Positions 48,991-61,621 of a DNA stretch of 64,000 bases are shown one piece after another. Position 1 is the first letter of the stretch; each line of letters opens with the position of its first letter. The notes below the pieces were generated by a model. That model worked only from the letters and a program-made list of their open reading frames with translations. It searched no databases and was not told the origin of the DNA. A program made the translations under genes and the position numbers. Source of the DNA: Ottelia alismoides (taxonomy: Eukaryota; Streptophyta; Magnoliopsida; Alismatales; Hydrocharitaceae); assembly GCA_037367405.1 (NCBI GenBank), contig JAZKJV010010617.1:657501-721500 (forward strand). The letters run 5' to 3'.

Positions 48991-49139
48991 AAGCCATATC
49001 TAGATCATGATACATTCCTGTCCGTCATTGATTCTATATTTGTGGTATCAGACGATGATCTTGTGGTTCCATCTTTTGCGTCTAATACAGGAGCTGACAA
49101 CCTCTTGTATATCCTTTTGTTTCATTCTTTCTTCTCCTG

Positions 49140-51296
49140 TTATAATAAAATAAGACTTAGAAGAGGTTCAAGACAAAATGGAAAGACAGGGGTACAGATG
49201 CAATATAAATAAAATGAAATGAATTAAGCAGGGGGGCCTAGATGCAATTACCAAAATGTTGGGGGTGAATATGCAATTATTCCAAAGGGGCACGTGCTGG
49301 TCCTAGGACTACCGTGCGATATGGAATTCCTTCAAGGGGTTCTTGCAAATAGCCCAGAGGGTCACGTGCGCTACACGTGACCCCTGGTGACGTTGTTGCT
49401 GACGCCTCCCCCCCCCCCCGGGGCGCACGTGTCTCGCACGTGCGCGGGGGGGCCTCGGGACAAGCGCCCGACCGCACGTGGTTTGAGAGAGGCGGATGGG
49501 CGGAAGGCTACGGCGGAGCTCCAAAGCTGGTAATTGGTCGAGGAGCATGTCTAGGTGGATTTGTAGCTGGGCCGCGACCAGTAGCGATGCAGAAGAGGGT
49601 AGTCGGTGGTGAAAGCGGCTTGTCGAGGCGGAGTTGTGGCTGGTGTCGCGAAAGCGTTGTCGGTGAAGACGATGGATCGAGTCGAAGGCGGTCGAGGATG
49701 AAGGTAGCGGAGTTGTCGATGGCTGTCAAAGACATGGTGTCGATGAGAGTGAAGACGAAGTTGGTGGCGATGAAGTTGATGGAGGCGGTCATTGGTAGTT
49801 GAAGGTGGAGCGACGGAGTAGACGAATTTGGATGAAGTCATCATTGGCTCGACGGGAAAGACCCAGAGCAAGGCCAGTGACGCGGCGGAGGCGCTGCGAT
49901 GGCCTACGGGTAGACTGGATCTCGCCGAGGAAGACGACGCCTTGTGGTGTTGTCACCACCACTGGCGAAGGTCAATACGGATATCGACGGATGCTTTGAG
50001 GAGTGGTGGCGGTGGTCCTTAAATACGAGAGAGGGAGAGGCCCGGAGATGGCAGGAGATCGGCGGGATGGATTGCGAGATCGGGGATGGCCGGGATTGGA
50101 ATATGGAAGGCGACGGAGGAGGGATTCGCGGCGAGAAACGCGGGGGCGACGCGACGAAATCCGCGGGGAGATTTGGGAAAGGGGGCCTGGAGGAAGACGA
50201 TGGGCCCTGGCCGTCCGATCGGCCGAGATCGGGCGACCAGGAATGTGACGCGTGGCGGATTGGGGGCGCAGGGGCGTGGCACGTGCGGAGCACGTGCCTG
50301 GGAGGCACGTGCGACGCACGTGCGTCCGATTTCTTTTTTTTAATTTTATTTTTATTATTTTTTTATTATTTTATTATTTTTTATGAATACAAGTTTTAAA
50401 AAGGTGGAAAATGTCTGACACGTGGCGCCACCAGGTGCTGCCACGTGTCAGCACCAGAAAATTCCGTAATATAAATACTTTGTAAAATCAAAAATAAATA
50501 GTAAACGATCTCGGATCGAAAAAGTTTCTTCACAAAAATTGTTCGTCTCGATGCGATCTACAACTTTCATAAATATCAAAACCAAAATCGATCAATTGCA
50601 AAAAGTGATATTTTTGGGGTATCCCATGTACATAGAATACCTTGATTTTTAGGTTTTATAATTTTAATTTCATTTTAAAACAAGATAAAAATCCGGAAAA
50701 AAATATGGTAAAATCAAAGATAAATAATGACATATTAATCTAATTTTTTGGAGTTATATTAATTAATAAAAGATGTACATAAAATAATAGGTCAAAACCG
50801 CTAAAATAAAATATACAAAAGAGGCTCAAAACCCAACTTTCACATATGAGCTCTGAATCACTTGAATGGTCTTGTTTTGAAGGTAATTGAATGTACATTA
50901 GTTCAAAAGTGAGTAGGATTAAATCGGACATTGGATGAGGAATAGTCCGGAAATCTTGAAACTAGGGTTTCGGTTTTTGGTCCACTTATTTGGGTTAGTT
51001 ATTTTTTTGTATTTTTCATTTATTCTTGTTAGTGATATGTACACAGTGGAAGTGGTTTTGGGTCATTCGTAGTTAGCATGAATGATTTAAAAATCTAGGA
51101 AGTTAGGCTATTTACAGGTCACTTTTGGCGTGGATTTTTGGCTTCTTCTTTTATGCAGAAATTTGTGCTAAAATGCCATTCTTATGAAAAACATGCATGA
51201 ATGCTAATTATGCAGAATAGATGCCGAAATGCTGTTGATTTTAGGGGATTTGAGATTAATAAATGAGATTTAGAGTGTTGAATTCGAGATTCATCA
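49140..51296 (-). repeat. LTR fragment E, C-type, minus orientation
   Basis: The right end reads 'gagattcatca' at 51286-51296, the complement of the C-type LTR start. The body follows gypsy C in reverse: the 'tatgtacataaaat' region, the CACGTG inverted pair (50415-50426/50440-50451), the GC-rich block 49270-50335, and 'gaagaggttcaagacaaaatgg' at ~49160. It is cut at ~49140, lacking ~900 bp of the inner LTR end. A TATTTAAG box is at 50018-50025 (minus). Overlapping ORFs 49377-50399 are GC-driven and not called as genes. Confidence 0.75.
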
Positions 51297-54200
51297 GTGG
51301 GTTTAATGGGGATCATCTGAAATAAGAAATTTGCATTAAGTATATATTACTTTGATATAGGAATTTTTATATCAAAGTTGTCTTGCCTTGTCAGCACTAA
51401 AGGTTCATTCCCTTGATCAATTTAAATGTAAGAGATATACTTACCATTATATCTCAAGCAAGATCTGGGATCTCATCCTTATCTTTGTCACATCCCAATA
51501 ACATGAGAACCTGTAACTCGGATAAAAAGAAGCGAGAACACATTCCACCTTGCAAGTCCAACTTGAATTCCCAAATCGGTCTTTAACGCCTGAGCCCACC
51601 ACCCCTAAGATGATGTTGACATGTCATTAATGTACCAACCGTCATCAGGAATAGTACTCGCTATGCGTAGTCCAACATCGCCCCGATAATACGAGGACCA
51701 AATATTGGGATCACTATGCATATGATCTTATTCTTTAAAGAAGTAAAGGGACCAATCCAAATGTGCTTGTACGTAGGAGCTGTCACTTAGGACATGCATC
51801 TCCTACATAAAATCTCTATCGAGAGAATCCTTCGCCTTGACGAGAGACCGTGCATGTCACTTATGTGATATGAATCATATTCATTACTATTAATTCTTCC
51901 AAGGGAAATTCAACTCTATTCATAATAGATTGTTTTAATTTTAATTATATTCCAATTAATCTAATCACATTAAATCAGTGATTCAATTAAATCAATCAAC
52001 CAACAAAGTTGATTGTTACTTCAAGGATGGTATCATCTCAAAAGTACATATTATTTGAAATTTAATAATTAGAAAAATACATCATGATCTCTTCAAACAT
52101 TATCCCTTCCCTACCCGTTGTCATGACCAGTATCGACGGGAGTGGGACAAACTGCTCATGGAGCAACCCTCTACCTCAACGCTCCCCGGCTAGACACCAT
52201 ATCCACCTCACGTTAGGATAATGCCAATTGATTACTTTGTACTTGAGATGATAATCAGTTTTCCAACCGAAGTTATACCATATAATAATTAAAATCATTA
52301 TGATTTATATTATAAGGAAACTTGCTAAACAAATTCCCATTCATATTAAAGCAACTTTGTTTGTTGAAATGAAGATCATGTAACCAATTTGTGATCCAGG
52401 TCATACCTAATCATATATTGGTTAAGGCAATGTCATTTAAGGAAATAATCATTATCAAATATTTCAAAAAAATCATCAATAATTATTTCAGGAAATTACA
52501 ATTAATTTCACTAATTGATTAAATGATAATCACAAAGTTATTGATTAGGAATGTAATTTCCCACAGTAACCCTTACTTACATAAATTAGCCTATATGAAT
52601 CATTTTAAATCCAAATCATGAAAAATAAGCTTTCATAGTTTTCTAACTTGATTTACAACTGAGTTCAGTTGATACTAATGCATTTTAGGGACTTTAAATC
52701 TGTAATTAACTCTTTAATTACATCAAGATTCACCATCCCCGAAATAGTGGATACAACTTCAATAAAATGATCATGACTTAAGCAAATAGATTCTAAATCA
52801 CGCAAACTAAAATCGCATAGTTTCCTTATTTAATGGGGTACGTAATATAAATGATAATTTCAAGTTTAAAAAATTTAAACAGGATGAAAAAATAACGTAA
52901 AATAGGATTGTGCGAACAAAATGCGATAAAATTTCACAAATCCTAAAGTGCCATTATCGTCCTAGGTTTGTGGATTGTATCCGAAACTTCCAACCTATGG
53001 CTCTGATACCACTTTAAGGATATGGTAATATCCTTAAGCACATCATGGAAGCGTGAGGATCACATCGAATGCGATCGGGAGCGATTAGTTGCACTAGTCG
53101 CTCCGGGCAGCAGAATTTAAAAAAGTTCAAATGATGAAATCATATGATCCAAGAACACTTCTCGGATCGTTAAAACACAATTAAGTATGAATTTTACTTC
53201 TTGAAGTGTGGTTCCGATTGAGTCTCTAAATAAAGAGACCTCTTGTCTCAAGTCCGATCCAACGGAGGAGACATTTGCAAGAGTGTTGATGAAACGTGTG
53301 CTTCTCGCAATCCATGTTGTTGATCCATACGATGAATCTCCTCATCTCTTCACACGAGATCCGACATCTTCTTCATGAGAGAGATTCAATGAAGGAGATG
53401 GAGATCCATGAGCAAACAATCTTGCAGCATAACGATGATGTTCTAGCGATGGCGACTCTCTCTAAGATCCATGATGGACAGTCATAATGAGAGAGAGAGG
53501 CTTGGTGTGTAGAGAGAGAGCATATGGACGTTGTCTCTTGATCTCACTTGAAGAGCAAGGGGTTCCTCTTCTTATATAGTATTTTGGGAGTCCATGGAAC
53601 ACAATCCATGGAATATACAAATCAATGGATGAGATTGATTTGTGCTTCTTTCAATGATCAAGATTTTGTTGTAAAAATACAACGACATTTAAATTAAATT
53701 AAATATATATTTATAAATCAATATAAATTAATTCCAAATTAAATCAATCAAGCTTGGAGATAATTGGAAGGAATATTGGCCCCTTCCACTAAGAGGGGGG
53801 ACGGTCACGCTTTCCTAATGGGAATTGATGGTCGTCCACCCTCCCTAGTAGGAAGGTGCAATTTTCATGTAATCTCATGAGATTACATTATTCTGTGGAA
53901 ATATCCGATATTTACAACAATTTATAATTATTTTGTGAATATTGCAATCATGCCATTAGAAAATTGTGAATCACATTCACAACCTAAAATAAAATGTAAA
54001 TTACATTTTCAATTAGTTGTCCAATGTAAATCTAATTCACATCAACATTTAACTAACAAATGCAATTTACAAATAGCTCTTTACTATATATTATAAATAA
54101 CATTTATAATATATATAATTAATATGAATAGTGCTATCTACAATATTCATATCCATGATAATTAGATCACATTTAATCATCTTATATCTCTATTCTCATG

Positions 54201-55565
54201 TGCCCAAATAATATGAATCACATTCACATTATTTACATCATGATAATTAAATCACATTTAATTATCTTAGATAATCTTATTATATGAATCAAATTCATAT
54301 TATTCATGATAATTAAATCACATTTAATTATCAAATTTTCAATGCTCGGATACATATATCAATAATAAAATTATCCGTGAACTCTTTTAAAGGATTATGT
54401 GCTTTCTCCGTGGATACTTGGACATAATGACATGACATTTGTATTATTGTACGTATAGTGACTTGGATATTGAGATCACATCTCAAATCGAGATCCTACG
54501 GACCTCTCGTAGATGCTTGATTAAATCAAGTAAATATTATCTTCTTATTGTATATGAATCGCATTCATGTTAATATCCAACATTTGGACCAAGATCAGAT
54601 CACTTCTCTATTAAGAGTAGTCTCTAAAATCCAGACCCGTTTCATCAGTCCCTAGGATGGAAGCATCATGGTTATACAATCGTTTATGATCACATCAACC
54701 TCAGATATTCTTAATACCTTTACATCCTACATATTGGAAGATCCATATTAAACTTGAAGTATTCTATCAATTTTACACTGTCTACTTTAGGCTTTTATCA
54801 TTAAGTTTCTCATTTGATCATTTGAAAGTCGGTATTGATCATATGCTTTCCAATAGCATATATTACACCTAGGTATTGATCATATACTTTCCAAAAGTAT
54901 ATATCAAACCTACAAATTCAGTCAAGCTTCCAAAGTGAGATGACCATGCATGAAATTTGATTCTTCCAATATCTCATGAGTGAGCTCATGTCTTCCAATT
55001 CAGTAAAGAATCTGTATCATCCTTTTGAGAGATCATATTACTCATACGCCCTTGCATGCACACTAGCTTACTGGTGTACAGATCTTGGTTAGGTCATCAA
55101 CCTATTGGTCTACCAAATGTACATACTCAGACATATAATAACACATCTGTCCCCGATATGAGGATGCGTGCCTATATCATAACAGCATACGACTTACGTC
55201 TTTGGTTGTCTTGATCTCATTAAGTCAACTCTTTGACCTAACTTACCTAACATCTCCGAATATCTATTCCTAAGCAAAGGACCTGCATCAAGAGGTCAGT
55301 TAGATATCAATCTTTAGAGAAAGGATTGTCTTCTCCTTCTCAGGTAATAATCATTTGATGTTGCTTGATGAGTTCTCAATCTAATTCTTTAGATATTCAT
55401 CCAAGCACTAGCTTCTATGTTTCAACAATTGAATCAATAACTTTATGATCACTAAGATGGCCATGGTACATATGCAAATTAATTAATCTTCATTTCAAAT
55501 CAAAGAATGATATTCGCAATAACATTTATTGCATAATGGCTCGTCACGGGCTCACATGTCCAACA
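51297..55565 (-). mobile_element. Copia-F: truncated copia element, 5' LTR plus leader
   Basis: Minus orientation. 5' LTR 53014-55565 (outer end CATGTCCAACA), primer-site complement at 52999-53011, and the leader 51297-52998 matching copia-B. The element stops at 51297 where LTR fragment E begins; gag, pol and the 3' LTR are missing. It has diverged more from copia-B than the two copia-B LTRs have from each other, so it is probably older. At about 51661-51870 the leader ORF frame of copia-1/B is kept with one internal stop. Confidence 0.8.
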
Positions 55566-56432
55566 AAGGTCCACTAAGGACATTATGAAGAAAGAGAGTC
55601 CCTCTTTTAGTGCAATAGTTATACATGTTAAAGGGAAGTGTGACAAGAAGCATATATTTTAAAAAGGGTCCGATTCAGGAGAAGAAAGGTCAAACTGTTG
55701 ATCAATATTGTATTGGTTTGACACATATGACATCTAAGAAGATGGATGTATATAATCATTGCTATAATCCAGGCACCATAAGCATAACTGTCCATAATAC
55801 ATGTAGATATTTGATAAAGGCAAATGTAGAACTCCGGCATGTAACTCATCTACTTTCATCATTGGAACCAACTTACCATAGGATGAGAAGGAAGTTGTAT
55901 TGTTGATTTTGGTGTGTCTATTCATGTATGCAATTAGTTGCATATAGTTAAAGAAACCAAAAAACATGATGATAGGGAGAAACTTGTAGACTAGCATTTT
56001 CTAGTGGGAGAGTTCTAATTATTAGAGAATGTCTTTATGTATTACATGTTAGAAGGAACTTACTATCCGTATCAAAACTAGTTAGAAATAGATGTACTTT
56101 CTTTTTCTATAATAAACTTATCATAAATCTTTATTGTAGTTTTATATCAGATGGTTCTATAACGTCTGGTAGACTCTAAGAAATAAAAACGCATGAATGC
56201 ATCATTAACGTTAATACCAGTAATGGTAATAATACCCCTAAAAGATCGAGGGAGGATGGGGATCAATTAACTATGATCTGGCATCAAAGTCTTGGACATG
56301 TATCTATTGATATAATCGATATATTGGTAAAGGAAAGACCTTCGAATTTTCTACAAGTTCGTGATTTATCAACCTATGAGAGATTGTATTTGAGGTAAAA
56401 TGTTCTTGGCATCCTTCTGTAAAAAGGTGAAT
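55566..56432 (+). pseudogene. Copia pol fragment (GAG-pre-integrase), plus strand
   Basis: At 56276-56360 the frame reads 'MIWHQSLGHVSIDIIDILVKE', the copia GAG-pre-integrase motif (L.H.RLGH.S). The upstream words 'ttctagtgggagagttctaattattagagaatgtc' parallel 9712-9745 of copia-1. The 93-codon ORF at 55625-55906 belongs to the same degenerate stretch. It lies outside the copia-F LTR in the opposite orientation, so it is a separate, older fragment that copia-F joined. It is cut by the next feature. Confidence 0.65.
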
Positions 56433-56700
56433 GACTACAAGAAAAACTGTAATTGGAGAGCACAATTGTCCTCCCCAAATGCTCGACAAACCACCTATCG
56501 AGCACATGCTTTGGCAAACTGTGTGCTCTTTATAACTCTGGACGTTAGCTTTTATTGGTGAGGACAAGTGCTCGCCAACTCAATTGGCGAACACATATGT
56601 TCGACAAGTCCTAGCCAAGTGCTCTCCCGCTCTTAACATAGCTAGCACTTAGTAAGAACTTGTGCTCTCCAATTCTATAGAACAAGGGGAAAATATACAA
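56433..56700 (+). mobile_element. Probable CACTA-type transposon terminus
   Basis: Starts GACTACAAGAAAAACTG, one base from the plant CACTA terminal motif CACTACAAGAAAA. Within ~220 bp follow short subterminal repeats in both orientations around 'gctcgccaa'/'ttggcgaacac'/'gctcgacaa'/'gtgctct', as is usual in this superfamily. No matching opposite end (TTTTTCTTGTAGTG) was found downstream and no transposase was recognised, so it is a fragment or decayed. Confidence 0.45.
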
Positions 56701-56884
56701 GTTTTATAGGATTTTAAAGCCCCATCGAACTTATATCATCTATGATAAATTCATTGCCAAATCTGTATCATATGGAAACATATCAAATATCAAGTTGGAG
56801 ACCCACCCTTTTATTTTACCTCTCTTCTTCTGTTATAATGTTATCCTCATTGTGTACATACATTCTTTTTCTCTTATGTATAAA

Positions 56885-57290
56885 ACATACATGCACACAC
56901 ACATACACACACACACACACACACTTACAATAGTACCCAAACATACACTTATATACAGTAACATACACAAGTACTCTAACACATGCACAAACACCATACT
57001 AACACACAAACAGTACACTCGCGTACTTTGCACTCTCTAACACACAGACATCGCAATGTATCTCTCTCATAAACATGCTAAAATATACACACATACTAAT
57101 ACACACTAGTATATACATAAGCACACTCAAACATCCATGAACCGAAGGCAAATGCATACATAGCACACACACCCTCTCTTTCAAAATGTAACACATACAA
57201 ACTATAGCACACATTAACATAATGTAACACACACACACACAAGCACACACTAGCAAACACATATGAACACTCTAACACATACATAAACGC
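56885..57290. repeat. CA-rich low-complexity tract
   Basis: Long interrupted (CA)n and 'acatacacac' sequence. The Cys/Val/Met-rich minus-strand ORFs and the His/Thr-rich plus-strand ORFs here are simple-repeat translations. Confidence 0.85.
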
Positions 57291-57304
57291 ATACACTAAC
57301 CCCA

Positions 57305-58000
57305 TCTGCTTAATGAAGTGCATCTTCCTTATCTTCTTCCTATCATATTTTATATAGAACATACCTTTGTGCTTAGTAGACCCATAATAAAATTAGATTA
57401 ATAGTTTGAAACTTGAATATATGTGTATCAAAACAAGATTTGTAAATTTTAGCTGAGCATACCTAATGATGTAGCGATTCACCCACGGTCACATTCATAC
57501 TCATGATCATGTTCATATGCATTGACCTGAATCCATGCAATTCCGAAGAACTGTGAAGTGAACATGCTTTTTAATAATAAAAAGAATCAATCTTTGAATA
57601 TGCCGGTACTTAGTAAATCATCTTGCAAAATCGTTAAAGTAATAAAAGAAACAGAGTATGAATGATGATACAATAGAAAAAATCATTACATGCATTAACC
57701 TCATTTATTTGTGAAATGCATAATCCTCATAATCCTTATCTTCTTCTTATCATATTTTATATAGACATGACCTTTGTATCTAGATGACTCACTATAAAAT
57801 TAAATTAATATCCATGTATGAAAGAAAGATCTTGAATTTAACATACCATACCTAATGAAGTAGGGGATGGATTTCTGCATCCTCACAATCATGTTCCTAC
57901 TCACAATCATGTTCATCTGCATGGACTTGAATCCCCGTAATTCCAAAAAAATTGGAAGTGAACTTGCTTTTAAAAATAAAAAGAATTACACCTTTACCTA
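57305..58000. repeat. Degenerate direct repeat, ~410-bp period
   Basis: 57305-57590 and 57715-57995 share the ordered words 'ccttatcttcttc(c/t)tatcatattttatatag', 'aaaattagattaata', 'catacctaatga.gtag', 'caatcatgttc' and 'gaagtgaac.tgcttttt'. A third partial copy with 'gtttgaaacttgaatata' and 'catacctaatgatatag' is at ~58605-58680. It may be internal sequence of the CACTA-like element, but no coding evidence supports that. Confidence 0.6.
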
Positions 58001-58989
58001 CAACTCAATTTACCATTTAAAAAGAATATTGACTCGTAAAGAACATGCGTAGATTCATTATATCTTTAAAACTACCTCTTTGACTCATGAAGAATATTGG
58101 TGAAATACACAAGCATATGTTAGGGTTCTAACCCTTTTGTAACAGTCTCCTCATTAGCAATATCTATCGGTGTAACCATTATAACAGATAGAAAATAAGT
58201 AAGAAGACATATATATATCTGTATATCTAATGCTTCTAAGACTTTTATTAAAGATATATTAAAGATTTTATATAGCTATGAATAAAAATGCATCACTTAC
58301 AATTTCACTTCTTCATTTTATATTATATATCAATCTTCTCATCATTATTGATGATATAGTATGTCCTTCTCTTCTCCCCCCCCCCCTCATCTTATTTTGT
58401 TTTTAGTGTATTCTTTTAGAATAGAAAGTTAAGAGGAAATAATTCATATTCATAGAGTTTGTAAGTTTGAAGTGCATGTACTTGATCATATACTCACAAA
58501 AAAAGCATGTACATAATCTTTTATTGTAAAATTCTTCAAATTATATCCTACGATTTTTATAAGGATCTTAACATATGCATAATCACTTCCCATTAAATTT
58601 TGATTCAAAGTTTGAAACTTGAATATACAAGGATAAAAGTATGAGGATAATATTCAACTAGGCATACCTAATGATATAGGAATTTGTCATCTACAACATG
58701 AGTATACATTAGGTGTATAGCTATGCATTCAATTAAAAATGTACTATTCTATCGAAATCTTAATAACTAAAGATAGAGATGTTCTAACTAGAAAATAAAG
58801 TGTTACCCACTCTATTGGGAGCTTCCTCCTATTATATCCAAAATTGACTACATAGGATAATATACGAGCATCCTCACGATAACATTCTTCTGTAAAGTAA
58901 TAAAAAATGCAAGATAGAAATATATGTTAACGCTTATATCCACGATAATCTTCCATAGAATATTTAAAATGTCTCATCAATAACATCAA
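58001..58989. other. AT-rich stretch without a gene
   Basis: Contains a C11 run at ~58377 and the partial third repeat copy. No gene, RNA or element boundary is seen. Confidence 0.4.
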
Positions 58990-59670
58990 AATTTTAGGTG
59001 TCTCAAATGAAATGAGACTTAATCCAATTAATTCTCATATCATTAGCCCAAGAAGTAGAGTCATTAAAACCCATCGGGTTTCATTATTCTATCAAAATGG
59101 AAGTGTCATGGTAGAGGATTTATTAAGATAGATTCAACCTAGAGTATTCCCAATACTCTTTCATACTTCATACTGGAAAACTTTGATATAATTGAAGTTC
59201 CAACCCTAGTCTGACTATTTTCTTCAGGACATCAATAGATTTCTCAACCATAAATGAGCAACAATATTAACCATACACTTTCCAAATGCATATATTTAGA
59301 TATCGAATTTGTATCTTATTTCGTAAATAAGATGACCATGCATGGAATTTTTTATGAACCCAAATAATTCACGAGTGAGCATTATCTCCTGATTCATCAA
59401 GCATGAACCTATATGATTTCTTTGAGAGATCATACTTCTCATATGTCCTCATATGCACACCGAGTCGCAAGTATATGGATGTTAGTTAGGTCTTCGACAT
59501 AATGATATGTCTAATATGCACATTCAAGCATATAAATGTATATATGTCTCTAGTCAAAGGATATGCGCTTGATCGTGACGGTTATGATTCAGATATTAGT
59601 TTATCTCGATCTCATCAGTCAACTCTTTGACTTGACCATTTGAGACATCCGAATCACTAATTCTATGCAG
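58990..59670 (-). repeat. Old copia LTR relic
   Basis: Aligns by eye with the middle of the copia-B/F LTR (54640-55290). Shared words: 'tcccaatactctttcatac' then 'atactggaaa', 'tttctcaaccataaatgagc', 'ttcacgagtgagc', 'tttgagagatcatacttctcatatg', 'atctcgatctcat.agtcaactctttgac'. It is much more diverged than the other copies and lacks both ends. Confidence 0.65.
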
Positions 59671-61459
59671 AGCAAGCAAAGCATAGACATATGATTCCTC
59701 ACACCCAAGCAAAGCAAGACAATTTTGCCAGATAAAATGAAAGAGTGATGTGATCATCCATGTCAACTTTGCATAGACAAAAGAAGAAAGAATTATCTCT
59801 CAAGTTCACGCGAGACGCACGATTCATTATTGTTATCGTAAGTGCAGCAGTCATTGGATCAGACTCAAGTAAGGAGCAAGTCCTCACAATTTCAACAAAT
59901 GAGAATTTGGATATATGAGTTCCTTTCCATGTTACAACTCAAATATTATATGGAACATGATCATCCATACTCTAAATATGGAGCTTGCTGGTTATTGTTC
60001 TTCATCATATGTTGGATGGGGCTATATTTGAGCGATGTCCTTTTTAATCGATCCTATGACGAGCATGAATGATAACCAATTGGACATGTAGGGCCAACTT
60101 CACAAATTAAACAAAGCATAGGAAGATGGATGGTCCAATCCCATTCCATTGCCTTGTGCTTGAATTGAAAACATCTCTATCGTCATCTTTCATCCTCTTG
60201 CTCTTTGTTAGAAAAAAGCTTGAGCCCGTACATCAAATTACGATGAGCTCTTGCAAGGTCTATAAAAAGGGAGCTACAAATATGTTGATCATCTTTATAG
60301 ATGACATTTTTCCATCCAATTTCATCTTGTTATAGTGATTTTTATTGACATACTACGATGAAAGATTATCATATGTAACTCCTTGGGGGATAACATTTGA
60401 TCACCATTTATAGTGGAATGGTTTCCGTGAAGCTGATTTCATGATTTTTCATGTAGTTAATTTCAAGGTTTTAACGTTAGAATTTGTGGATATGTGGTTG
60501 CATTTGTTAACAAAATTTGCTTGCATGAATATTTCGTGGTACTTCGATTTAGTTATCTGCATATTTTTGTGGCAACATTCAAGTAGTTTCTTATTTCCCA
60601 TCATACCGATGGCTAGTCCCTACCTGCTACTCTGTTATATATCGAAAAATTTGACAAATTATCTTGAAGTAACCCTGCAACTAAACAGTTTAATTAAAAC
60701 CTAGCATCATTTATAAATTAAGCATCTAAGCAACACGAGAGGAAAAAAAACAGCATAATGGAAGCTAATTAGTAGATTAAGAAGATTAACAGTCAGTGAA
60801 AAAACTTTATTCTCGCACCACGATTACTTTCAATCTTTATTCTCGCACCAGATCAAATCTTTGTTAAAGAGAGATAAAAAGATGTGAATGGAATTACAGC
60901 CGACAATCATATGGATAAAAAATGCCGCGGATCTATAAATTATTATCAAAAAATTGAATTAATCAACAAGTACCTTTGTTCAAATTAAAATAAAACTCAA
61001 GGCTGAGCGTTGATTAGTTTAAATGGATTGGGTTAGTAGAACTTGCATTAATAAAATGACATCGATATCTGATGGCCCAGGGATGCCCCTCGAGCTAAGT
61101 TTGAATCGATTTGATTAAGTGAAAACTATGTCGAACCACAAAAGCTAAAACAAGTCCAACCGAAGTTTTCAGCAAAAACTTGTATCTTCGCTCAACGACA
61201 TTTCCCAACAAACTTTGCAGATCAATGGAAGATACTAAAATGCTTCATGGAACCAGCCTTTTCCATTATCAGATAAACACAAGTTAGTCGATTGGAAGCT
61301 CAACAGCACAACGTGATCTCAGATTTTAAAATTGAGGAACAACCTGTCCCTTATGAAAACAGGAGTCAATTCGTGACAAGCACCAACCAATGCTTTCCAG
61401 ACATTTTCAACAAAGAGATCAGGAACTCCATCGTCTTACAAGCCGATGCCTTGGAACAT
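59671..61459. other. Spacer downstream of the GRAS gene, no recognised gene
   Basis: No transposon signature and no credible ORF. ORFs of 69-87 codons on the plus strand (59842-60072, 60126-60335, 60441-60704) are Phe/Leu/Ile-rich and not recognised. A 15-bp direct repeat 'tttattctcgcacca' occurs at ~60807 and ~60837. Probably host intergenic DNA or a distant 3' untranslated region of a minus-strand gene. Confidence 0.35.
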
Positions 61460-61621
61460 TCAAGCACATGACATGAGAAAGTGCTCTCGATATTCAGCCA
61501 CGCGGGCTACATGCCTATCCAGGTTGATATTCTCATGTTTGTTTCCAATACAGATTACTCTTACAAGATACTGCCTACGCTCCATGACAGGTAGATTTTT
61601 TCGTTCTTCCTCGTAGGTCAT
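61460..61621 (-). CDS. Small unrecognised ORF or terminal exon (53 aa)
   Basis: Minus strand ATG at 61621-61619, stop TGA at 61462-61460. The composition is balanced and protein-like: charged N-terminus ('MTYEEERKNLPVMERRQYLV'), then 'RVICIGNKHENINLDRHVAR' and 'VAEYREHFLMSC'. This is unlike the AT- or repeat-driven ORFs elsewhere. It lies 434 bases beyond the GRAS stop on the same strand. Upstream in frame there is a stop four codons before the ATG, and 'ag' dinucleotides there could be a splice acceptor. It may therefore be the last exon of a degraded or unrelated gene, a small peptide gene, or a chance ORF in a long 3' UTR. No family is recognised. Confidence 0.3.
   Translation of the reverse strand: MTYEEERKNLPVMERRQYLVRVICIGNKHENINLDRHVARVAEYREHFLMSCA

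Noticed and set aside
49277..50399. Cluster of overlapping Arg/Gly- and Pro-rich ORFs
   Set aside because: GC-rich part of the minus-strand LTR fragment E; open in several frames on both strands and without recognisable domains.
56833..57362. Cys/Val/Met-rich ORFs that look like secreted or membrane proteins
   Set aside because: Translations of interrupted (CA)n/(TG)n sequence.
60126..60704. Two hydrophobic ORFs considered as small membrane proteins
   Set aside because: Phe/Ile/Leu content follows from T-rich DNA; no start context, homology or splice evidence.
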